A stretch of DNA of 64,000 bases from Desulfobacteraceae bacterium (GTDB taxonomy: Bacteria; Desulfobacterota; Desulfobacteria; Desulfobacterales; Desulfobacteraceae): contig JAAEMK010000741.1 of NCBI GenBank assembly GCA_024225635.1, forward strand, positions 1-64,000. Direction: 5' to 3'. A program made the translations under genes and the position numbers. Of the stretch, positions 17,546 to 24,775 are shown one piece after another (positions within the stretch are counted from its first letter, which is position 1; the number at the start of each line of letters is the position of its first letter). The notes under the pieces were generated by a model. The model was not told the DNA's origin and did no database searches. It saw nothing but the letters and a program-made list of their open reading frames with translations.

Positions 17546-17956
17546 TTACGGTAATCTTCGCCATGCATAAATAACCTTATCACGATCTTTTTTATTCCAT
17601 GACCAGTTGATTGTTTTATTCTTTTGCGCAACGCCTCCTATTGATCCCCAATACGCTGATGGATATTTATTATGCGCCAACAAACCGGAAACAACTATAA
17701 CAACATGACCATGTCCAATAGCTTTCAATCCACCGATTAGAAGATTCCCATGCAATGCCTTAGCATTTGCATCTTTGCCATCATTTGCAATTTCCCAAGG
17801 CGTTTTTAAAATTTGATCAACAATATTATTAGCCAATCCCGTTAATTGAATACCTAATTCAGAAGCAACGGCTTTAACAAAACCACTACAATCATTCTTG
17901 TATGTATCCCAATATGCTTCACACAATTCTTTTATTTTCTCACCATTTGTTGCCAT
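17546..17956 (-). CDS. Putative NlpC/P60-like cell-wall hydrolase, candidate effector
   Basis: The 136-residue single-domain protein has Cys23 in DCSGFVKAV and His84 in GHGHVVIVVSG. That order and spacing fit a papain-like NlpC/P60 or CHAP peptidase that cleaves peptide stems of peptidoglycan. It has no signal peptide, no membrane segment and no N-terminal targeting domain. Small single-domain amidases of this kind are typical of type VI secretion effectors (Tae families), though some belong to phage lysis or toxin cassettes. The exported-looking partner gene follows immediately. Base composition is much more AT-rich than the adjacent leuA, which suggests transfer. The fold is inferred from motifs only. 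Confidence 0.6.
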   Translation of the reverse strand: MATNGEKIKELCEAYWDTYKNDCSGFVKAVASELGIQLTGLANNIVDQILKTPWEIANDGKDANAKALHGNLLIGGLKAIGHGHVVIVVSGLLAHNKYPSAYWGSIGGVAQKNKTINWSWNKKDRDKVIYAWRRLP

Positions 17957-18005
17957 TTCCTATACCCCTTTTAAAAAAGGATTTAAAGCAATACATGCAA
18001 TTCTA

Positions 18006-18062
18006 CACAAAGTTCCCACAACCGTGATCAATGCAGGCGCAACCACGCTCAACCTTCCTGAG
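18006..18062 (+). pseudogene. leuA: Diverged leuA fragment
   Basis: A short segment whose translation (VINAGATTLNLPE) matches [13 protein letters not shown] of LeuA near residue 160, then runs into a stop. At DNA level it is clearly more diverged than the next fragment, so it probably comes from an older event or from a different species' leuA. Confidence 0.65.
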
Positions 18063-18165
18063 CAATAAGGACTAACCGATTAGGTTGCTGCTAAACGTTA
18101 TTCGGAAACGTACGCTGATTCAGCGTTATTAATTGAAAATTAAGCATTTATCTTCGCATATTGTT

Positions 18166-18584
18166 ATCCACCTGGAATACAAACTTAAAATGTCCAGGGA
18201 AGAGGTGCTGGAAAAAGCGGTCCAGGCCGTGAAGTTTGCGGCCTCCTTCACCGACAACGTGGAATTTTCCGCCGAGGACGGCTCACGGAGCGATCCCGAT
18301 TTCCTGTGCAAGGTGTTCGAGGCCGTGATCGACGCCGGGGCCACCACGGTCAACCTGCCCGACACCGTGGGCTATGCCGTGCCCGAGGAATTCGGTAAGC
18401 TCGTGGCGCATGTGATGGAGAACACCCCCAACACGGACAAGGCCGTTCTGAGCGTCCACTGCAACGAGGCGATCCTGAGAAGCGCCGAGGTGTTCAGCCT
18501 CAAATACCTCCATATATCCAGCGGCACCTCCGTGTATCCCCATGCCAGCGTTCATCTCACCATCAACGACCGCATGGTCAAGGG
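18166..18584 (+). pseudogene. leuA: leuA fragment with internal 528-bp deletion
   Basis: Bases 18166-18461 match leuA 15707-16002, and 18462-18584 match leuA 16531-16653, with only a handful of mismatches. The 528 bp between are missing, which keeps frame, so an open frame of 154 codons survives from 18133. It lacks the DTTLRDGEQSP catalytic start, the HCHND metal site and the end of the regulatory domain, so it cannot be an active enzyme. Homology stops exactly where the transposase-like segment at 18585 begins. It has the same orientation as leuA. Confidence 0.9.
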
Positions 18585-18631
18585 CAGCACTTATTAAAGA
18601 AGAACGAACACATACGCCAAAACAGAAAAAG
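18585..18631 (+). repeat. Transposase gene fragment, first copy of direct repeat
   Basis: This 47-bp segment matches 21354-21400 at 44 positions, with the last 35 bp identical and the same orientation. The second copy lies within the transposase remnant at 20826-21474. It abuts the leuA fragment with no spacer, marking a recombination joint. Confidence 0.85.
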
Positions 18632-18730
18632 TAGAAAAATAACTCGAAACATCCTTAATTACAGTGTCTGTTTAATTTGTCACAAAAAAACTGGTTTAAT
18701 CGTTGATCAAAAATGGATAGGGCTTTTTTC

Positions 18731-18759
18731 TTGACACCTCGATTTTGATTTGTCATATT
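18731..18759 (+). promoter_or_regulatory. Candidate sigma-70 promoter for the 18997 gene
   Basis: TTGACA and CATATT are separated by 17 bp, in the AT-rich 365-bp gap before the lysozyme-like gene. The transcript would have a leader of about 230 bases, in which I see no other gene. Confidence 0.5.
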
Positions 18760-18996
18760 TATTTCAGATATTATCCTAAAAATGTCACATGATAAGCCGA
18801 CCTTATAAAGGTGTAAAGAAAGTAAATTGTCGATGGTCGGTTATACAGGCAATAAGTTTATATAACCGCATCATTACAAACAGGCGCTTCAAAAAAACAA
18901 GCGAACCGACCAGTTAGGAAAGTACAGAACACGAAAAAAGCTCTCTTGTTAATAATCTTTTACGTATTTTTCATCCGACTATAAGGAGCAATTAAG

Positions 18997-20058
18997 ATGC
19001 CATATCTGGAGGCAAACGAACTTGTACAAGGTCCGATAACCAAAGGTGTGGGTACCCTGACAGCTAAGAATCTGGCTATGGATGTTGCATTGGTTCAGAA
19101 CCTGCTAAACCTTGTTGCAAAAATTCCAGAGGCTGATAGAAAGGCTTATTACGATACAAAATCATCAATTAGTCCTGTGCCAGCAGGCAATGCAATCCCT
19201 CGCCCGGCAAATACGACCCGACAACCACTTAGATTACTTACGGTAAATGGCAAATGTGATGGATTTACTATTGAGCGTATTAAAGCATTTCAAGGCGAGT
19301 TCCTCTCGTTTCAACCAGATGGGAATATCGGGGCTGGGGGCAAGACATGGAATAAGTTAGTTGCAGTCAGTCAGACACAAGTAAATAGCACGAACAAAAG
19401 AAAGTTAGTCTTAGGAGATAATCCCGTAGTGCACGACATGGCATCAGTAGATAAAGTACGCCTCAAAGCAATGATCAAAAGCCATTTATATCTGGACAAC
19501 AAAAATGAAGATTGTGCAGGGTTCATTGAATATCTATTGTCGGACTCCTCTGTAAAAAATATCTATTGGGCGGCATACTATTTAGCAACGGTCTACCATG
19601 AAACCAGCTACAGCTTTAAACCGGTATGGGAGGCAGGAAAGGGTAAAGGGAAATTTTACGGGAAAGACGTTCTGGTAAAAGACAGCTACGGATATCGAGG
19701 CACTAAAGACAAAGAATACATTAACGTCTTTTATGGACGAGGGTTTGTTCAATTGACGCATGGAGAGGCATACAAGTTTATTTCGGAGAAGATTAACCTG
19801 AAAAAAGACGAGTTGCACATTAACCCGGATAAAGCTTTAGAATCAGACACTGCCTACAAAATTTTAACGTATTGGATGCAAAATGATATCCCCAATGTGA
19901 AAGGGAAAGGTAGAAAAATTCAAGAATATATTTCGATTACCGGTTGTCCCGATTATAAAGGGGCCAGGGCAATTGTTAATAAAGGGGATTATGAAGAACG
20001 AATTGCAAACTATGCAATTGTTTTTGAAATTCTCCTCATTTTGAGTGCTCGACAATGA
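18997..20058 (+). CDS. Putative GH19-like lysozyme/chitinase with peptidoglycan-binding domain, candidate effector
   Basis: The protein has 353 residues. The first 130 contain a peptidoglycan-binding-like repeat (VNGKCDGFTIERIKAFQ, then PDGNIGAGGKTWNKL). The last 180 form a glycosidase domain of the GH19/phage endolysin type: YHETSYSFKPVWEAGKG, with Glu202 as the likely acid, followed by FYGRGFVQLTHGEAY. It would cut glycan strands of peptidoglycan. There is no signal peptide, so it needs a lysis or injection system to reach a wall. The downstream gene, 18 bp away, encodes a lipoprotein that could protect the producer. AAGGAG precedes the ATG. The region is AT-rich compared with the operons on either side. 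Confidence 0.72.
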   Translation: MPYLEANELVQGPITKGVGTLTAKNLAMDVALVQNLLNLVAKIPEADRKAYYDTKSSISPVPAGNAIPRPANTTRQPLRLLTVNGKCDGFTIERIKAFQGEFLSFQPDGNIGAGGKTWNKLVAVSQTQVNSTNKRKLVLGDNPVVHDMASVDKVRLKAMIKSHLYLDNKNEDCAGFIEYLLSDSSVKNIYWAAYYLATVYHETSYSFKPVWEAGKGKGKFYGKDVLVKDSYGYRGTKDKEYINVFYGRGFVQLTHGEAYKFISEKINLKKDELHINPDKALESDTAYKILTYWMQNDIPNVKGKGRKIQEYISITGCPDYKGARAIVNKGDYEERIANYAIVFEILLILSARQ

Positions 20059-20076
20059 CGGAGGAGGCGGATTTAC

Positions 20077-20763
20077 GTGACTAACCGAACTATCATCATA
20101 CTTCTTTTATGTTTATGCTTGGGTTCTTGCGTAACTGTAGAGGCAGGAAAATATGTGCTAAAAAAATCAGATAGACTAAGCGTTGAAGAACGCTTACTGT
20201 GGAGGACTGCATTAGATTTTCCCAAGCATTGCCGTGATGGAATTTATGAGTGGGATGACGAAAATCATCCTAGGCTTGGATTCTTGGAATTAGGTGATAA
20301 TCGATACATAGTTTACAATATGTGCGATTTAAGCATCAATCAAGTCAATATGTTTCTAATCGATATGAATACACCTGAAGCTAAACCGCGTCTGCTGGTG
20401 TTCAAGACATTAGTCGAAATTTACGACCCTAAACTTGACTCAGGTTTTTACAAGGAAGATTCAACCGATAAGCAGAATGTGCAATATGCAAAACGTATAC
20501 AGGAGGATGTCAAGTATATGGCTTACACGACTTCCCTGCTTGCTGGTAGTTTTTTTGTGGATACCCAAGGGCGGCTTATTGTCGATAAGCGAAGTAATGC
20601 TAAAGGAACGTGCGGAACCTATAGCATCTACAGTTTAGACTCTGGACAGCCCGAACTGGTTGGTTTTCGAGCCCAATACAGTTGCCATGGCAGCAATGAT
20701 GTGAGCCGATGGAAGTCATATTCACGAGACTATATCGACAACTTAAATGTATTGGATCAATAA
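20077..20763 (+). CDS. Lipoprotein, candidate immunity protein to the lysozyme-like effector
   Basis: The 228-residue protein begins with a clear lipoprotein signal (ILLLCLCLGSC, Cys18). The GTG start at 20077 has GGAGGAGG about eight bases upstream. The mature part has four spaced cysteines and no domain I recognise. Its position directly after a cytoplasmic-looking peptidoglycan hydrolase matches the arrangement of periplasmic immunity proteins for muramidase effectors. That role is inferred from context and location signal only. Confidence 0.6.
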   Translation: MTNRTIIILLLCLCLGSCVTVEAGKYVLKKSDRLSVEERLLWRTALDFPKHCRDGIYEWDDENHPRLGFLELGDNRYIVYNMCDLSINQVNMFLIDMNTPEAKPRLLVFKTLVEIYDPKLDSGFYKEDSTDKQNVQYAKRIQEDVKYMAYTTSLLAGSFFVDTQGRLIVDKRSNAKGTCGTYSIYSLDSGQPELVGFRAQYSCHGSNDVSRWKSYSRDYIDNLNVLDQ

Positions 20764-20825
20764 CAAAGTAAAAAAGCCCCACGTCAAAATCGATTTTGCG
20801 GCTACCGACTTAAGGCGAGACAGAT

Positions 20826-21474
20826 TTGCAATTTCAGGTAGTTATTTGTAGCCGGCACTGGGCTCATATAATTCAGCTTCCCCTTTTCATGGCGGGCATT
20901 TTATGTTTTAAAGGTCGCATATTGGGATCAAACAAGCGGACTATTGCCGATTGGGAAAATCGATTTGCCGATCAGAAAGCCACATTGATGTTGTATGCCT
21001 TTTGCCATAAATTCGTTATTCAAGTCAGTTATGGAAACCGTGTGCAAATTTGTTCGTCAAACTGAGGAATTATCTTTTCTGTCGGACGGTGAAAGACGCT
21101 ACGGCAACACGCTTTTTGACTTATGCTCAGAGGCATTGCAAACAGGAAAACGGGGGCGTCCGGCCAAGGTTCTTCCGAAAGGCGTTCGCGTGCGTGTCAA
21201 AAATAAGGGTGACCAGAAACACAAAAGAGGTCCGAAACGTGCAAAATACCAAGCGCCTCAGCGGGAACATCCTGATACTGATCAAAGTTTGCCAGACTCT
21301 GAAATTCATGCAAACCACCTTGAAGGACAAAACGCTGCGACCCGAAGAAAAAACAGCACTTTTAGAAGAAGAACGAACACATACGCCAAAACAGAAAAAG
21401 GATTACAACGAACCCAGGAGATTCAACAACTGATACACAATTTTATTCGGCCCCATTGGAATGTGCAGGAATGA
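20826..21474 (+). pseudogene. Degenerate transposase (IS1/ISXO2-like remnant)
   Basis: Two frames carry pieces of one transposase. The first (20826-21065) includes SNKRTIADWENRFADQ. The second (20995-21474) includes GERRYGNTLFDLCSEAL, a Lys/Arg-rich linker, then NAATRRKNSTFRRRTNTYAK and GLQRTQEIQQLIHNFIRPHW. The latter pattern is typical of the C-terminal catalytic half of IS1-like DDE transposases. The frame break near 21000 and the missing N-terminal zinc finger mean it is inactive. I could not find clean terminal inverted repeats. A 47-bp piece is repeated at 18585-18631. Confidence 0.75.
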
Positions 21475-21497
21475 TAAGAGCCCAGTGCCCCGGAAAG

Positions 21498-22823
21498 CTA
21501 TACGGATGGATGCGGAATGCAGGTTCCGTGTACCTTGCCACGCTTTTTGTTCAACAGCAGCGCCAGTAATGTAAGCGCGATCTGTGTTGCCGGGTAGGCG
21601 GCCCAGATACCTGTAATCCCCATAAACACAGGCAATGTTATCAAAAACAGGGGCGTGAAGACAAAAGGGTCGGTGTAAACAAGTATCGAGGCGTTTTTCC
21701 CATCATCCATGGCATAGAAATACGCCGACATTATTCTGGCAACCAGGACAAAAGGTGCTGAAACCGCGACAGCCGTCATTGCCGTCATGCATTGGATTGC
21801 GACTTCATGTGAAACTCCGTAAACGATGGGAAACTGATATCTTGCCAGATAAAAGCCAACCATGAAAACGCCGCTGAGGCAAAGCCCTAAAGTAAAACCT
21901 TTCCTTAAAACCGCCACAAGGCCCTTATGATCCTTGGCCCCGGTGCAATAGCTGATAATGGGCTGCACACCATCGGCAAGCCCCTGCATGATACTGTAAA
22001 CAAAATATGCGGCATAGGACATCACCGTATACACCGCCACGGCGGCGTTTCCGCCATAATCAAGGCATTGGAAATTTGTCAGCATCAGCACAAATGCCGG
22101 TGCTATGGTCAACCCGAACGGAGAAACGCCTATCTTGATTATTTCGAAGATTGTTTTTCTTTCCAGGGAATACCATTTGGGGCTGAGTTTTGATTTTAAG
22201 ATGGGAACAATGGCCATTGCCGCAACGATGCACTGGGCGATACAGGTAGCCCAGGCGATACCTTCCAGCCCGATTTTCAATCCAAGCAGGAAATAAGCAT
22301 CAAGTATTATATTGATAACCATTCCTACGGTCATCATTATCATGGAGTATACCGGCTTACCTATATTTTTGATAACGGGGACAAGTCCGGCGCCCATAAT
22401 CTGGAAAAGTGTTCCAAAGGTGATCACAAGCATATAATCATATCCATATTCATAGATATTCCCCCGTGCCCCCAGCAGAACAAGTAAATCATCGATCAGG
22501 AAAAAATAGACCGGCATGAGTATGACTGAAACCATCAGGAGGAGAAGCAAGGTCTCGGATTTGGCCCTTAACGCACCTGCGTGATCTCCGCTGCCGCTTC
22601 TGATTGACATTATGATCGAGCCGCCCGTCCCTATGCCGGTACCGATGGCGGTCATCAAAGCCAGTAACGGCCACGCCAGATTAATTGCCGTCAGACCATC
22701 GTCCCCCATGGCCTGGCATAAAAAGTAGCCGTCCACGATACTGTACATTCCAACCAGCACCATTGACATCATTGACGGTATGACATATCTGCCGAATTGA
22801 TTTACTATGTTCTTTTCTTCCAC
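21498..22823 (-). CDS. MATE-family efflux transporter
   Basis: The 441-residue protein has about 12 membrane segments in two similar halves and the N-terminal signature NQFGRYVIPSMMSMVLVGMY of the MATE/DinF group. It would expel small cationic or amphipathic compounds using a Na+ or H+ gradient. I chose the GTG at 22823 because AGGAAGG lies seven bases upstream. An ATG at 22883 would add 20 residues unlike the family. The substrate is unknown. It is convergent with the transposase remnant 23 bp away and has no operon partner. Confidence 0.9.
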   Translation of the reverse strand: MEEKNIVNQFGRYVIPSMMSMVLVGMYSIVDGYFLCQAMGDDGLTAINLAWPLLALMTAIGTGIGTGGSIIMSIRSGSGDHAGALRAKSETLLLLLMVSVILMPVYFFLIDDLLVLLGARGNIYEYGYDYMLVITFGTLFQIMGAGLVPVIKNIGKPVYSMIMMTVGMVINIILDAYFLLGLKIGLEGIAWATCIAQCIVAAMAIVPILKSKLSPKWYSLERKTIFEIIKIGVSPFGLTIAPAFVLMLTNFQCLDYGGNAAVAVYTVMSYAAYFVYSIMQGLADGVQPIISYCTGAKDHKGLVAVLRKGFTLGLCLSGVFMVGFYLARYQFPIVYGVSHEVAIQCMTAMTAVAVSAPFVLVARIMSAYFYAMDDGKNASILVYTDPFVFTPLFLITLPVFMGITGIWAAYPATQIALTLLALLLNKKRGKVHGTCIPHPSV

Positions 22824-22934
22824 AAAAAATCCTTCCTGCGCTTTTTCCGATTCCACCTTCAACAGGTCCTGCACACGCCTCAACAGTATTCCGGGCCCGC
22901 CCTTCCCCCAGGGGGAAAGTACGCGGCACCAGAA

Positions 22935-22961
22935 CCCTAAACCTTCCCGTTAGGGGAAGGT
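22935..22961. promoter_or_regulatory. Competing stem-loops upstream of MATE gene
   Basis: ACCTTCCC pairs with GGGAAGGT around five bases (22941-22961), and CCCTAA pairs with TTAGGG (22935-22955). The two stems are mutually exclusive. The site lies in the gap between divergent genes, so it could be a leader structure or a protein site. Confidence 0.3.
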
Positions 22962-23027
22962 CAACGTTATTTTCCTTATCTCCATTGTTTTGAAAGATCA
23001 GGTGCGGATTCAGGCAGCATACTTATC

Positions 23028-23056
23028 TTGACAAATAGTATTTTCCCATTTAAAAG
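23028..23056 (+). promoter_or_regulatory. Candidate sigma-70 promoter of PEP-CTERM gene
   Basis: TTGACA and TAAAAG are separated by 17 bp and lie 60 bp upstream of the start at 23116. Confidence 0.5.
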
Positions 23057-23115
23057 AACGTTTATTGTATTGGTAAAAATAACAATGAATTTTTAAAAAA
23101 TGGACTTAAATTATC

Positions 23116-23730
23116 ATGAAGTGTTTTGTTAGAATTACGATGTTGATGGTTTTGTTATCGTTGCCGGTTTATGCTGATGCCTCTCCTGTTTATTTAACCC
23201 TGCAAGGGACCGTGGACTCAATCCATGGTTCAGCCGGGCTGGAGACACAGGCTAATGTAGCGATCGGGGATACCCTTACCTATGTTTTAATGGTTGATCC
23301 TGAGTTACAGGGAAGCTCCACCTCCCCTGGCTGCACCCAGCCTGATGGTAAACCAGGATACATATTCACCTCTTTGTATAAAGGTGTTTTGGACGGGAAG
23401 CGAAAGTATAAGTATAACTGGGGAAATCTTTTCGGCAATATCGCCATGCAGTTTAAGGCCGGGAATGAGAAATCATTCATATATATGCTTGAAGGTTCCT
23501 CTTTTGAAAATATTACAGTCGGTACGAAAATATCACAATTTTACGAACAATCCTGGCTGGACACCTTCTCGGTGGAAGGCACCATGTTGAATTTCAAGGA
23601 TACCGTTGTTACCCGGATCGACAATACCGTTCCCACACCTGTTCCGGGAGCAGTTATGCTCCTGGGCGGTGGACTTGGAGCCCTTGGTATTTTACGCCGC
23701 AAGTTCGGAAAAAGCAGCTCTCTATCATAG
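23116..23730 (+). CDS. PEP-CTERM sorting-domain protein
   Basis: This 204-residue exported protein has a signal peptide (residues 1 to about 23, ending YADAS) and a C-terminal sorting tag: PTPVPGAVMLLGGGLGALG, followed by the basic tail ILRRKF. That tag directs proteins to exosortase (EpsH/XrtA-type) for transfer to the surface, usually alongside exopolysaccharide. The middle 140 residues match no domain I recognise. No exosortase gene is in the window. The ribosome site before the ATG is weak. Confidence 0.82.
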   Translation: MKCFVRITMLMVLLSLPVYADASPVYLTLQGTVDSIHGSAGLETQANVAIGDTLTYVLMVDPELQGSSTSPGCTQPDGKPGYIFTSLYKGVLDGKRKYKYNWGNLFGNIAMQFKAGNEKSFIYMLEGSSFENITVGTKISQFYEQSWLDTFSVEGTMLNFKDTVVTRIDNTVPTPVPGAVMLLGGGLGALGILRRKFGKSSSLS

Positions 23731-23755
23731 TATATAACATTTAATTTCAGGACGT

Positions 23756-24775
23756 TTACCTTTTGCTTAGTTGAGCCAGTTCAAATTTTCTGTGGCAGGC
23801 CACCTTGTGTCCCTCACCCACCTCTTCCAGAACCGGCTCCTCGTTGCGGCACAGGTCCGTGGCAAACGGGCACCGGGGATTGAACCGGCACCCGGCAGGC
23901 GGATCCAGGGGGCTTGGGACATCCCCGGTCAACACGATCCGGTCCGGCTCCGCATCCACATCCGTATCCGGTATGGCCGACAAAAGCGCATGGGTATAAG
24001 GGTGCATGGCGTTACTGAACAACTCGCCTGTATCTGAAATCTCAACCACCTTACCCAGATACATCACAGCCAGCCGGGTACTGATATATTTGACCACAAA
24101 CAGATGGTGGGTAATAAACAGGTAGGTCATGCCAAGTTTCTGCTGCAGGTCCTTTAACAGGTTGAGAATCTGGGCCTGCACGGAGACATCCAGGGCGGAG
24201 GTGGGCTCATCCAGAACGATAAACTCGGGATTCGTGGCCACGGCCCTGGCAATAGCAAGACGCTGCCGCTGTCCGCCGGAAAATTCATGGGGATACCGCA
24301 GAAGATGATGATCGTCCAGCCCCACAAGCCGGAGCAGGGATTTTACCCTTTCATCCAGCTCCCTGCTGCCGAGCTTTTCACACTCCCTTATGGGTTCCGC
24401 AATGATATTCTTTACCAGCATCCTGGGATTCATGGAGGTGGTGGGATCTTGAAACACCATCTGCAACTTTCTTCTGATGTCCCGTTTTTTCATCTCCCCC
24501 CTGCCCATGCGGGCAATATCCACGGGGACATCCGAGCCTTTATGATAAAAATTGATCTCCCCGGAGGTTGGATCGTGGAGACGAATGACCGCCTTTCCTG
24601 TGGTTGTTTTTCCACAGCCGGATTCCCCCACAAGCCCCAGGCATTCCCCCCTGTAAAGATCCAGATCGATCCCGTCAAGGGCCTTGACCGAATTCACCTG
24701 CCTGCGAAGTATGCCTCCCAGAACCGGGTAATGCTTTTTCAGGTTTTTAAGCTCCAGTATTTTTTCCCGCATCAT
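23756..24775 (-). CDS. dppF: Peptide-type ABC transporter ATPase DppF/OppF
   Basis: The 339-residue ATPase has Walker A GLVGESGCGKTTTGKAV, Q-loop QDPTTSMNPR, signature FSGGQRQRLAIARA and Walker B FIVLDEPTSALD. A C-terminal oligopeptide-transport extension follows with four cysteines (CRFNPRCPFATDLC), often an Fe-S or metal site in this family. I placed the start at 24775 because the ATG overlaps the dppD stop (ATGA). The longer frame to 24868 lies within dppD. It pairs with DppD to power the permease. It is the last gene of the operon. Confidence 0.94.
   Translation of the reverse strand: MMREKILELKNLKKHYPVLGGILRRQVNSVKALDGIDLDLYRGECLGLVGESGCGKTTTGKAVIRLHDPTSGEINFYHKGSDVPVDIARMGRGEMKKRDIRRKLQMVFQDPTTSMNPRMLVKNIIAEPIRECEKLGSRELDERVKSLLRLVGLDDHHLLRYPHEFSGGQRQRLAIARAVATNPEFIVLDEPTSALDVSVQAQILNLLKDLQQKLGMTYLFITHHLFVVKYISTRLAVMYLGKVVEISDTGELFSNAMHPYTHALLSAIPDTDVDAEPDRIVLTGDVPSPLDPPAGCRFNPRCPFATDLCRNEEPVLEEVGEGHKVACHRKFELAQLSKR

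Noticed and set aside
18133-18597. A functional short isopropylmalate-synthase-like protein of 154 residues.
   Set aside because: It lacks the catalytic N-terminus and metal site, has an internal deletion relative to leuA, and ends in a transposase fragment. It is a pseudogene.
20826-21475. An active insertion sequence.
   Set aside because: The transposase is split between two frames, lacks its N-terminal domain and I could not find terminal inverted repeats.
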